Assembly (NCBI RefSeq): GCF_900106675.1 | Contig: NZ_FNOB01000017.1 | Span: forward strand, 1 to 64,000 | DNA: 64,000 nt | From: Allgaiera indica | GTDB lineage: Bacteria > Pseudomonadota > Alphaproteobacteria > Rhodobacterales > Rhodobacteraceae | Direction: 5' to 3' | Part shown: positions 46,988-55,217 of the stretch, in pieces | Layout of the letters: each line of letters begins with the position of its first letter | How positions within the stretch are numbered: position 1 is the stretch's first letter | Notes under the pieces: model-generated | Database searches by the model: none | Seen by the model: only the letters and a program-made list of their open reading frames with translations | Told to the model about the DNA's origin: nothing | Program-made: the position numbers and the translations under genes

Positions 46988-48781
46988 TCACTCGGCCGCC
47001 AGCCCTTCGGTGAACTGCAGCCGCGCCAGGCGCGCGTAAAGGCCGCCCTCGGCCACCAGCGCGTCATGGGTGCCGGTCGCGACGATGCGGCCCTCGTCGA
47101 ACACCACGATCCGGTCGGCCTTCTTCACGGTGGCCAGCCGATGCGCGACGATCAGCGTGGTACGATCCTTCGACAGCTTTTCCACCGCCTGCTGCACCAG
47201 GCGTTCGCTTTCGGCATCAAGCGCCGAGGTGGCCTCGTCCAGAAGCAGCACCGGCGCGTCGCGCAGGATCGCGCGGGCGATCGCGATGCGCTGCTTCTGG
47301 CCGCCCGACAGCATCACCCCGCGCTCGCCGACATAGGCGTCGTAGCCTTCGGGAAGCGCGGCGATGAAGTCATGCGCGGCGGCGGCGCGGGCGGCGGCCT
47401 CGACCTCGGCATCCGAGGCATCGGGGCGGCCGAAGCGGATGTTTTCGCGCGCGGTGGCGGCGAAGATCACCGGATCTTGCGGCACCAGCGCGATCGCGCG
47501 GCGGAAATCGGCGCGGTTCATGGCACGCAGATCCACCCCGTCGATGCGGATCGTGCCCGCGGCCGGGTCGTAGAAGCGCAGCAGCAGCTGGATCACCGTG
47601 GTCTTGCCCGCGCCCGAGGGGCCCACCAGGGCTACCGTCTCGCCTGGGCGCACGGCCAGGTCGATCCCCTCCAGTGCCGAGCGTTCGGGCCGGGTGGGAT
47701 AGTGGAAGGTGACGCCCTCGAAGGCGATCGCGCCGGCGGCGGGGCGCGGCAGCGGCTGCGGCGTGGCCGGATCGGCGACCGCATCGGTGGCGTTCAGAAG
47801 CTCCACCAGCCGTTCGGTGGCGCCGGCGGCGCGCAGCAGTTCCCCCCAGATCTCGGACAGCGCGGCAACCGCGCCCGACACCAGCACCGCGTAGATCACG
47901 AACTGGATCAGAGCACCCACGCTCATCCCGCCCGAGCGCACGTCGCGCGCGCCGATCCACAGGACGCCGACGATGCCCGCGAAAACCAGGAAGATCACGA
48001 TCACCGTCAGGGCCGCGCGCACCCCGATGCGGCGCTTGGCGGACAGGTAGCTTTCCTCGGTCACGCGGGCGAATTCGGCGCGGCTTTGCGCTTCGTGGGT
48101 GAAGGCCTGCACCGTCTGCGCGGCCTGCAGCGCCTCGGACGCGTTGCCCGAAGACTTGGCGATCCAGTCCTGGTTCTCACGGCTCAGGCCCCGCAGACGG
48201 CGGCCCAGCAGGATGATCGGCACGATCACTACCGGCACGATCAACAGCACCAGCCCGGTCAGCTTGGCGCTGGTGTACAGCATCAGGGCAAGACCGCCGA
48301 TCAGCAGCAGCACGTTGCGCAGCGCGACCGAGACGGACGAGCCGATCACCGACAGGATCAGCGTGGTGTCGGTGGTCAGGCGGCTGATCACCTCGCCGGT
48401 CATGATCTTCTCGTAGAAGGCCGGCGAAAGGCCCACCACCTTGTCGAACAGCGCGCGGCGAATGTCGGCCACCACGCGCTCTCCCAGCCGGGTGACGAGG
48501 TAATAGCGCGCGCCGGTTCCCAGCGCGAGCGCGGTGGCGATGCCCAGCGCCGCCAGGAAGTATTTGTCGAGCAGCGCCGACGAGGACGTGCTGAAGCCGT
48601 CGATCACCCGGCGCACGGCGATCGGCAGTATCAGCGAGATGCCCGAGGTAAAGACCAGCGCGGCCAGCACCATCGCGACCATGCCGCGATAGGGCTTCAG
48701 GAACGGCCCCAATCCCTTGAGCCCGCCCACCCGCTTCGCTTTCCCGCGGTCTTCCAGCTTCGCGTCCGGTCGTCTGGCCAT
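46988..48781 (-). CDS. ABC transporter, fused permease and ATPase (MsbA/exporter type)
   Basis: A 597-residue half-transporter. The first 330 residues hold six membrane segments of the type I exporter fold (GLGPFLKPYRGMVAMVLAALVFTSGISLILP; TGEVISRLTTDTTLI in the coupling region). The ATPase domain has Walker A GPSGAGKTT near residue 385, the Q-loop VPQDPVIF, signature LSGGQKQRIAIARAIL, Walker B PVLLLDEATSALD and the switch His in IVAHRL. It probably works as a homodimer exporting a lipid or hydrophobic compound. Divergent from ileS. Confidence 0.93.
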   Translation of the reverse strand: MARRPDAKLEDRGKAKRVGGLKGLGPFLKPYRGMVAMVLAALVFTSGISLILPIAVRRVIDGFSTSSSALLDKYFLAALGIATALALGTGARYYLVTRLGERVVADIRRALFDKVVGLSPAFYEKIMTGEVISRLTTDTTLILSVIGSSVSVALRNVLLLIGGLALMLYTSAKLTGLVLLIVPVVIVPIILLGRRLRGLSRENQDWIAKSSGNASEALQAAQTVQAFTHEAQSRAEFARVTEESYLSAKRRIGVRAALTVIVIFLVFAGIVGVLWIGARDVRSGGMSVGALIQFVIYAVLVSGAVAALSEIWGELLRAAGATERLVELLNATDAVADPATPQPLPRPAAGAIAFEGVTFHYPTRPERSALEGIDLAVRPGETVALVGPSGAGKTTVIQLLLRFYDPAAGTIRIDGVDLRAMNRADFRRAIALVPQDPVIFAATARENIRFGRPDASDAEVEAAARAAAAHDFIAALPEGYDAYVGERGVMLSGGQKQRIAIARAILRDAPVLLLDEATSALDAESERLVQQAVEKLSKDRTTLIVAHRLATVKKADRIVVFDEGRIVATGTHDALVAEGGLYARLARLQFTEGLAAE

Positions 48782-49149
48782 GGATCATTCCTTTTCGGTT
48801 CGACCTTGGCCTTAGACCCGTCGCCGCCGTCGGGCAAGCGCCCCGGGTGCGTCCTTTCGGCCGAAAAACCCCACAAAACCATCACAGGGGCGAGAGGCTG
48901 CGCATTCGGGCCGGGGGGCGCGCGGCCCGGGTGCCTTCGCGCCCCCCGCAGCGCGCCGGCATGCCCTCGCGGCCTCTGGACCCCTGCGGGGCGCGCGCGT
49001 ATAAGCCCCTTGATGACCTGCGCATTCGCGATCCTCATTCGAATTACCGGCCCGGCGTGCTGATCCTTCAGTCGCCGGGACAAGGCGCCTGAGCTTTTCG
49101 CGCCGCCCTCCTCAGAACCGATCCTACCCCTGCCCGGAGAGCCTTTCCG
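48782..49149. other. Intergenic region upstream of ileS
   Basis: About 370 bases between the divergent ABC exporter and ileS genes. It should hold both promoters. I see no gene, repeat or conserved RNA element in it; the short open frames have no binding sites. Confidence 0.45.
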
Positions 49150-52065
49150 ATGTGCGCCGACACGCCCGACTACCGTTCGACCGTCTTCCTTCCCGAAACC
49201 GAATTCCCGATGCGCGCGGGCCTGCCTGCGCGTGAGCCGGAATGGCTGGCCCGGTGGGAAAGGATCGGCATCTACGACCGCCTGCGCGAGACCGCCGCCG
49301 ACCGCAAGCCGTTCATCCTGCATGATGGCCCGCCCTATGCGAACGGGCATCTGCACATCGGCCATGCGCTGAACAAGACGATCAAGGACATGATCGTGCG
49401 CTCGCACCAGATGATGGGGCGCGACGCGCGCTATGTGCCGGGCTGGGATTGCCACGGCCTGCCGATCGAATGGAAGATCGAAGAGCAATACCGCGCCAAG
49501 GGCCTGAACAAGGACGAGGTCGACGTGGTCGCCTTCCGCCAGGAATGCCGCAAGTTCGCCGAGGGCTGGATCGACATCCAGCGCGAGGAATTCAAGCGCC
49601 TGGGCATCACCGGCAAGTGGGACGATCCCTATGTGACGATGGATTACCACGCCGAGGCGGTGATCGCGGCCGAATTCCAGAAATTCCTGATGAACGGCAC
49701 GCTCTACCAGGGCTCGAAGCCGGTGATGTGGAGCCCGGTCGAGAAGACCGCGCTGGCCGAGGCCGAGGTCGAATACCACGACAAGGAAAGCTTCACGATC
49801 TGGGTGAAGTTCAAGGTGGCCGAGCCCGCCGACAGCGCGCTTGCCGGCGCCCATGTGGTGATCTGGACCACCACGCCCTGGACCATGCCGTCGAACAAGG
49901 CGGTGGTCTACGGCAAGGACATCTCCTACGGCCTTTACGAGGTCACCGACACGCCCGAACAATGCTGGGCCGCGAAGGGCGACCGCTACCTGCTGGCCGA
50001 CAACCTGGCCGCCGACGTGATGAGCCGCGCGCGGCTGGAGGAAGGCATGTACCGTCGCATCCGCGACGTGCCCGTGTCGGAACTGGAGGGGATCAAGCTG
50101 TCCCATCCGCTGGCCGGCGCCGAAGGCGCGAACGGTGAATGGGACGACCTGCGCGATTTCCGCGCGGCCGACTTCGTCACCGATACCGAAGGCACCGGCT
50201 TTGTTCATTGCGCGCCCTCGCACGGGATGGAGGAATACGAGCTTTACCGCGATCTCGGGATGCTGACCCAGGTCATCACCTACAACGTGATGGACGACGG
50301 CAGTTTCCGCACCGATCTGCCGTTCTTCGGCGGCAAGATGATCCTCAAGCCGAACGGCAAGGAGGGCGACGCCAACAAGGCGGTGATCGACAAGCTGGCC
50401 GAGGTCGGCGGCCTTCTGGCGCGTGGCAAGATCAAGCACTCCTATCCGCATTCCTGGCGTTCCAAGGCACCGGTGATCTACCGCAACACCCCGCAATGGT
50501 TCGCCGCGATCGACGTGAAGCTTGACGACGGCATGGGCCAGTACGGCGACACGATCCGCAGCCGCGCCCTGACCTCGATCGACGAGCTGGTGACCTTCAC
50601 CCCGCAATCGGGCCGCAACCGCCTATTTTCGATGATCGAGGCGCGCCCGGACTGGGTGCTTTCGCGCCAACGCGCCTGGGGCGTGCCGCTGACCTGTTTC
50701 GTGAAGAAGGGGGCGAAGCCCACCGACGAGGGCTTTCTGTTGCGCGACGATGAGGTCAATGCCCGCATCATCGCCGCCTTCGAGAAGAACGGCGCGGACG
50801 TGTGGTACACCGAGGGCTTCAAGGAAGAGATGCTGAAGGGTCGTGCCGACCCCGAGGCTTATGTCCAGGTCTTCGACGTGCTCGACGTGTGGTTCGACAG
50901 CGGCTCGACCCATGCCTTCGTGCTGCGCGACCGCGCCGACGGGACGCCCGACAGCATCGCCGATGTCTACATGGAAGGCACCGACCAGCACCGCGGCTGG
51001 TTCCATTCCTCGATGCTGCAGGGCTGCGCGACGCTGGGGCGGGCGCCCTATCGCCAGGTGGTGACCCACGGGTTCACCCTGGACGAGAAGGGCCTCAAGA
51101 TGTCGAAGTCACTGGGCAACACCATTGTCCCCGAGGAGGTGGTGAAGCAATACGGCGCCGATATCCTGCGGCTTTGGGTGGCGCAGACCGATTTCACCGT
51201 CGATCAGCGCATCGGCCCCGAGATCCTGAAGGGCGTGGCCGACAGCTACCGCCGCCTGCGCAACACGCTGCGCTTCATGCTGGGCAACCTCAGCGGCTGG
51301 TCCGAGGCCGAGGCGGTGGCGCCCCACGAGATGCCAGAGCTGGAGCGCTGGGTGCTGCACCGGCTGGCCGAGCTGGACGGCCAGGTGCGGGCGGGCTATG
51401 CGGCCTATGATTTCCAGGGCGTGTTCCAGAAACTGTTCCAGTTCTGCACCGTCGACCTTTCGGCCTTCTATTTCGACATCCGCAAGGACGCGCTTTACTG
51501 CGACGGCGCCGACAGCCCGCGCCGCCGCGCCGCGCGCACGGTGCTGGATATGCTGTTCCACCGCCTGACCACCTGGCTTGCCCCGATTCTGGTGTTCACG
51601 ATGGAGGACGTGTGGCTTTCGCGCTTCCCGTCCGAGGACGATTCGGTGCATCTGCAGGACATGCCGGCAACGCCCGAGGGCTGGCTCGATGCGGATCTGG
51701 CGGCGAAATGGGCGCGGATCCGCAGTGTGCGGCGCGCAGTAACCGCGGCGCTGGAGGTGCAGCGCACGGCGAAGGTGATCGGCGCCAGCCTCGAGGCCGC
51801 GCCGGTGGTCCATGTGGCGGATGCCGAGGTGGCAAGGCTGCTGCACGGGGTCGATTTCGCGGATCTGTGCATCACCTCGGCGATCGCGGTGACGACGGAT
51901 CCCGCCCCGCAGGAGGCCTTCCGCCTGCCCGAAGTGCCGGGCGTGGGCGTGGTCTTCGAGACCGCCGAGGGCGAGAAATGCGAACGCTGCTGGCGGATCT
52001 TGCCGGATGTGGGAGCGCACAAGCATCCGGGCACCTGTGGGCGCTGCAACGCGGTACTGGGCTAA
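49150..52065 (+). CDS. ileS: Isoleucyl-tRNA synthetase
   Basis: Charges tRNA-Ile and edits misactivated valine. The 971-residue class I synthetase has the HIGH motif in PPYANGHLHIGHALNK near residue 68, the editing domain with TTTPWTMPSN (WTTTPWT), KMSKS in EKGLKMSKSLGNTI near residue 650 and a C-terminal zinc-binding region CERCWRILPDVG...CGRCNAVLG. TilS, which is needed for one of its tRNA substrates, is encoded elsewhere in the window. The ATG at 49150 gives the usual family N-terminus; GGAGAG is upstream. Confidence 0.97.
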   Translation: MCADTPDYRSTVFLPETEFPMRAGLPAREPEWLARWERIGIYDRLRETAADRKPFILHDGPPYANGHLHIGHALNKTIKDMIVRSHQMMGRDARYVPGWDCHGLPIEWKIEEQYRAKGLNKDEVDVVAFRQECRKFAEGWIDIQREEFKRLGITGKWDDPYVTMDYHAEAVIAAEFQKFLMNGTLYQGSKPVMWSPVEKTALAEAEVEYHDKESFTIWVKFKVAEPADSALAGAHVVIWTTTPWTMPSNKAVVYGKDISYGLYEVTDTPEQCWAAKGDRYLLADNLAADVMSRARLEEGMYRRIRDVPVSELEGIKLSHPLAGAEGANGEWDDLRDFRAADFVTDTEGTGFVHCAPSHGMEEYELYRDLGMLTQVITYNVMDDGSFRTDLPFFGGKMILKPNGKEGDANKAVIDKLAEVGGLLARGKIKHSYPHSWRSKAPVIYRNTPQWFAAIDVKLDDGMGQYGDTIRSRALTSIDELVTFTPQSGRNRLFSMIEARPDWVLSRQRAWGVPLTCFVKKGAKPTDEGFLLRDDEVNARIIAAFEKNGADVWYTEGFKEEMLKGRADPEAYVQVFDVLDVWFDSGSTHAFVLRDRADGTPDSIADVYMEGTDQHRGWFHSSMLQGCATLGRAPYRQVVTHGFTLDEKGLKMSKSLGNTIVPEEVVKQYGADILRLWVAQTDFTVDQRIGPEILKGVADSYRRLRNTLRFMLGNLSGWSEAEAVAPHEMPELERWVLHRLAELDGQVRAGYAAYDFQGVFQKLFQFCTVDLSAFYFDIRKDALYCDGADSPRRRAARTVLDMLFHRLTTWLAPILVFTMEDVWLSRFPSEDDSVHLQDMPATPEGWLDADLAAKWARIRSVRRAVTAALEVQRTAKVIGASLEAAPVVHVADAEVARLLHGVDFADLCITSAIAVTTDPAPQEAFRLPEVPGVGVVFETAEGEKCERCWRILPDVGAHKHPGTCGRCNAVLG

Positions 52066-52083
52066 CGTCGAGCGCCGCGGGCG

Positions 52084-52101
52084 TATTTGGGGAACAATGA
52101 A
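52084..52101 (+). repeat. Dispersed 18-base repeat, degenerate copy 4
   Basis: TATTTGGGGAACAATGAA, about 20 bases after the ileS stop codon. Close to the copy after ruvB at 41457. Confidence 0.5.
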
Positions 52102-52121
52102 AAGGGCGGCCCTGGCCGGGG

Positions 52122-52207
52122 CCGGCCGCTTGCAGTAAATGGTGCAGCATGAGGCTGAACGCCTTGTAGGCACAACACGGTGTCGAACAACGGCGCCCGA
52201 AGATTTC
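52122..52207 (+). repeat. Diverged second copy of the left end of the VOC element
   Basis: Aligns without gaps to 45700-45785; by hand I count 67 identical positions of 86, including a 14-base block (TGTCGAACAACGGC) and the inner half of the terminal repeat (TAAATGGTGCA). The terminator hairpin of the first copy is lost here. It marks a second, older insertion of a related element whose other end has been deleted or has decayed. Confidence 0.8.
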
Positions 52208-52425
52208 GGCAGTGGGTCAGTTTGAAATCAGAAAGTTCGCGCTCTCGCGAGGCGGCGTTTACGCGTAGCGTGGTCAGGCACTATCTTGAGTGTATGACCG
52301 ACACGCCCAGGCGAACGGCTCGCAGGGCACGTAGCGGCTGAGCAGTCCCTCAACGGTGGCATCGGTCATCTCGATCTTCTCCCGCACCGGAAGATGCTGC
52401 AGACGTCTGGCGACTGCAGCGCCGT

Positions 52426-52964
52426 TTGACGGACGCTGTACCTGTCGTCGAAAAGGTGCCCGCAGGGCACGTACCCTTAGCAAAAGCGGCGGAGAAAATT
52501 CGGGTTCAGCTTTCGAACATCATGGAGATTCTCTTTGAAGGACGATTACGCCGGAGCTGCCGAGTTCCGACCGCGAAGGGCTTCAGTGCGACCATGGTCG
52601 ATCCGGTAGAGATCAAGCGCCTGCTTCTGACGCCGCGCCCGGGCATGCCGGCCTCTCTTGCCTTCATGATCTCGGGGATAAAACCGAAGCCGGCAGGAGG
52701 TTGCTTGAACCCGACGATGGTGGCCAGTTTCTAACCTCCGTGGGGAGGGGAAGGGGGTCCGCCCCAAGGATTAGCCCGAATTCGATGGCCGACTTCCGTC
52801 GGCGGTATGTCACGAAGAAACGGCTTCCACTTGAGACAGGTTTGAAACTTCACGCAGTCGAGAGGGTGCCGGCGGACAATGGCATAGTCCCGATATTCGA
52901 GCCGATCAGAATCGTGTTCACTCTTTATCGGCGTTCGGATCTGCCGAAGATCTGGCGCATCTAG
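52426..52964 (+). pseudogene. Frameshifted remnant of an unknown accessory gene
   Basis: Two consecutive overlapping frames read like one protein broken by a frameshift near 52700. The first (52426-52734) gives VPLAKAAEKIRVQLSNIMEIL and later DPVEIKRLLL, which looks like a helix-turn-helix-type module; the second frame gives LEPDDGGQFLTSV, then FRRRYVTKKRLPLETGLKLH and FTLYRRSDLPKIWRI before the stop at 52964. The pattern is loosely like the C-terminal, helix-turn-helix-containing part of transposon-encoded TniQ-like or similar proteins, but I cannot name the family. A terminator follows at 52987, which supports a former gene on this strand. Confidence 0.55.
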
Positions 52965-52986
52965 CCTTCCCTGAAATTTCCAGAGC

Positions 52987-53008
52987 TGCCGCCTTAGGGC
53001 GGCATTTT
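52987..53008 (+). terminator. Intrinsic terminator after the decayed gene
   Basis: TGCCGCC and GGCGGCA form a 7-bp stem with a TTAG loop, followed by TTTT. It is 23 bases past the stop codon of the broken gene. Confidence 0.7.
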
Positions 53009-53159
53009 CTCGGAAAAATCGATGGTCAACAATCATGTGCAAATGGTCATTCAGGTCGCTGATCTCACAAATAGACCAAATTAAATCAACGACTTATTGG
53101 GCCAAATGGACATTACTTGGTGGTCCCATCAACTGCTCGGCACCGGTGGACTTGAGCAA

Positions 53160-54383
53160 TCAGGCGGCGGCGCGATTGCCGCCACGTCGTCCGCGGTTGG
53201 GCGGGCGGCGGCCCTTTTGCCCTGCGGACCGGGGCTTGGACGCCGGTTCCTGCGCGGCGGCGGGAGCATCGCCCACCGTCGGGATGCGCCGGCCCATCAC
53301 CTTCTCGATCGCGCGCAACTCGGCCAGTTCGGCCGGGGCGCAGAACGCCACCGCCGTGCCCTCGCGCCCGGCGCGGGCGGTGCGGCCGATACGATGGACG
53401 TAATTGTCGGGCACGTTCGGCAGATCGAAATTGTAGACGTGGCGCACCGCTGGAATATCGAGGCCGCGCGCCGCCACGTCGGTCGCCACCAGGATCCGCA
53501 ACTTCTCGTCCCGGAAGGCCTGCAGGGCGCGGGTCCGCTGGCCCTGGCTCTTGTTGCCGTGGATCGCGGCCACCGCGAAGCCCTGCTTTTCCAGGCCCCG
53601 CGCCAGGCGGTCGGCACCGTGCTTGGTGCGGGTGAACACCAGCGCCAGCTCGTCGCGGTGGCCGTCCAGCATCTCGGCCAGCAGTGGCGCCTTGGCGGCC
53701 TGATCGACATGGTGGACGCGCTGGTCGATCTTGTCGACGGGCTTACCGGGAGGCGAAACCTCGATGCGCACCGGATCGGTCAGATAGGCGCCGGCGATCT
53801 CGGCCATCTGCTTGGGCATGGTGGCCGAGAACAACAGCGTCTGGCGTTCCTTGGGCAGCAGCTTGGCGATCTGGCGCAGCGCATGGATGAACCCCAGATC
53901 AAGCATCTGGTCGGCCTCGTCGAGCACCAGATAGCGCGTCCGGTCGAGCCGCACCGCGCGCCGTTCGATCAGGTCGAGCAGACGGCCCGGCGTTGCCACC
54001 AGAAGATCGACGCCACGCGACAGCCGGTTGACCTGCGCGTTGATCGAGCCGCCGCCGACCACGACCGCCACCCGCAGATGGGTGCCGGCCAGGTAGGTGG
54101 CCAGGTTTTCCTGGATCTGGTTCGCCAGTTCGCGCGTCGGCGCCAGGATCAACCCATTCACCGATTTCGGATCGGGCGCCTTGCCCGCGCCCAGCAGGGC
54201 ATTGGCGATCGGCAGGCCGAAGGCCGCGGTCTTGCCGGTGCCGGTCTGCGCGAGGCCCATCACGTCGCGGCCGTCCAGCGCGGCGGGAATCGCGCGGGTC
54301 TGGATCGGGGTCGGTTCGGTGATGCCGGCCTTCTTGAGGTTCTCAACGAGGTTGGGGCGCAGCCCCATCAGTTCGAAAGTCAT
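53160..54383 (-). CDS. DEAD-box ATP-dependent RNA helicase (RhlE-like)
   Basis: A 407-residue RNA helicase. Motifs in order: Q motif (GITEPTPIQTRAIP), I (AQTGTGKTAAF), Ia (LAPTRELANQI), GG, Ib (ATPGRLLDL), II (VLDEADQMLD), III (FSATM), IV (LVFTRTKHGAD), V (ATDVAARGLDIP) and VI (HRIGRTARAGREG). The basic C-terminal tail rich in Gly/Arg/Pro can bind RNA. Such helicases help ribosome assembly and mRNA decay, often in the cold. The start is the ATG at 54383 with AGGACA upstream; the upstream open frame is not coding. RNase R, a common partner in RNA decay, is encoded 5 kb away. Confidence 0.94.
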   Translation of the reverse strand: MTFELMGLRPNLVENLKKAGITEPTPIQTRAIPAALDGRDVMGLAQTGTGKTAAFGLPIANALLGAGKAPDPKSVNGLILAPTRELANQIQENLATYLAGTHLRVAVVVGGGSINAQVNRLSRGVDLLVATPGRLLDLIERRAVRLDRTRYLVLDEADQMLDLGFIHALRQIAKLLPKERQTLLFSATMPKQMAEIAGAYLTDPVRIEVSPPGKPVDKIDQRVHHVDQAAKAPLLAEMLDGHRDELALVFTRTKHGADRLARGLEKQGFAVAAIHGNKSQGQRTRALQAFRDEKLRILVATDVAARGLDIPAVRHVYNFDLPNVPDNYVHRIGRTARAGREGTAVAFCAPAELAELRAIEKVMGRRIPTVGDAPAAAQEPASKPRSAGQKGRRPPNRGRRGGNRAAA

Positions 54384-54744
54384 GTATATGTCCTGTCGGG
54401 CGGCGCCCCGCAGGGCGGCCGCCGGAAATGCATGCGCCGCCGCCCGGGATGGGCGCGGTCGCGATTGGGGGCGCGACACGCTGACCTTGGGCCGTATTGC
54501 CCGGTGGCCGGCGTCGCGGCGGCCCCTTGCGTGTGGGGGAACCTGTAGCGGACAGAACCCGTGTGTCGGGCACAATGCGCCCGCGCCTGCTCACGCGGCA
54601 GGGATCCTGTCGCGGCACACATGGGCCAGGGCGCGGCGAAAGTCAATAGGTTAGGCACGCCGCCCCTCCGACGCGCACGCCGCGTTGACCTGTGCGGCGC
54701 GCCCGCCTACACCCCCCGGACCAGAAGCGAAGCGCGGAGGCCTC
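54384..54744. other. Intergenic region between the helicase gene and rnhA
   Basis: About 360 bases between divergent genes. It should contain both promoters and a long leader for the helicase mRNA. I see no gene or clear structural element in it. Confidence 0.45.
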
Positions 54745-55209
54745 ATGCCCGATCTCATCGCCTATACGGACGGAGCTTGTTCCGGCAATCCCGGCCCCGG
54801 CGGCTGGGGCGTTCTGATGCAAGCCGTGACCGACGGCGCCGTGGTGAAGGAACGCGAGCTTTGCGGCGGCGAACCGGACACGACCAACAATCGGATGGAA
54901 TTGTTGGCCGCGATCAACGCGCTAGAGGCGCTTAGCCGGGCCTCGGACGTCACCATCATCACCGACAGCGCCTATGTGAAGAACGGTATCACCGAATGGC
55001 TGGCGGGCTGGAAGCGCCGGGGCTGGAAGATCGCCTCGGGCAAGCCGGTCAAGAATGCCGATCTGTGGCAGCGGCTGGATGCGGCGCGCAGCCGTCACAG
55101 GGTGCGCTGGGAATGGGTCAAGGGCCATGCGGGTCACCCCGAGAACGAGCGCGCCGACGCCCTGGCGCGGCAGGGGATGGCCCCCTACCGCAAGGCCCCG
55201 AAGGGCTAG
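54745..55209 (+). CDS. rnhA: Ribonuclease HI
   Basis: Degrades the RNA strand of RNA-DNA hybrids. The 154-residue protein has all four catalytic acids: Asp9 in [17 protein letters not shown], the Glu in [14 protein letters not shown], the Asp in [10 protein letters not shown] and the Asp in ERADALAR, plus the basic protrusion [25 protein letters not shown] precedes the ATG. It is convergent with the permease gene. Confidence 0.97.
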   Translation: MPDLIAYTDGACSGNPGPGGWGVLMQAVTDGAVVKERELCGGEPDTTNNRMELLAAINALEALSRASDVTIITDSAYVKNGITEWLAGWKRRGWKIASGKPVKNADLWQRLDAARSRHRVRWEWVKGHAGHPENERADALARQGMAPYRKAPKG

Positions 55210-55217
55210 GGCCGGGA

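Larger units (their letters stand above)
52066..53159. other. Island of decayed accessory DNA between ileS and the RNA helicase gene
   Basis: About 1.1 kb, less GC-rich than its neighbours and with no intact gene of normal size. In order it holds a dispersed repeat copy (52084), a left end related to that of the VOC element (52122-52207), a broken gene on the plus strand (52426-52964), an intrinsic terminator (52987-53008) and an AT-rich stretch to the helicase gene stop. No right-hand inverted repeat matching the left end was found. Confidence 0.65.

Noticed and set aside
46853-49063. 736-codon plus-strand frame opposite the ABC exporter gene
   Set aside because: No motif, His/Gln/Arg-rich, and fully antisense to an intact transporter.
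48847-49092. Small plus-strand frame between the ABC exporter and ileS genes
   Set aside because: Arg/Pro-rich shadow-type composition and no binding site.
48697-50607. 636-codon minus-strand frame over ileS
   Set aside because: Antisense to the synthetase gene with shadow composition.
52274-52483. 69-codon minus-strand frame in the decayed island
   Set aside because: Short, no binding site, and opposite to the more convincing broken gene. The segment MTDATVEGLLSRYVP may be a remnant but cannot be assigned.
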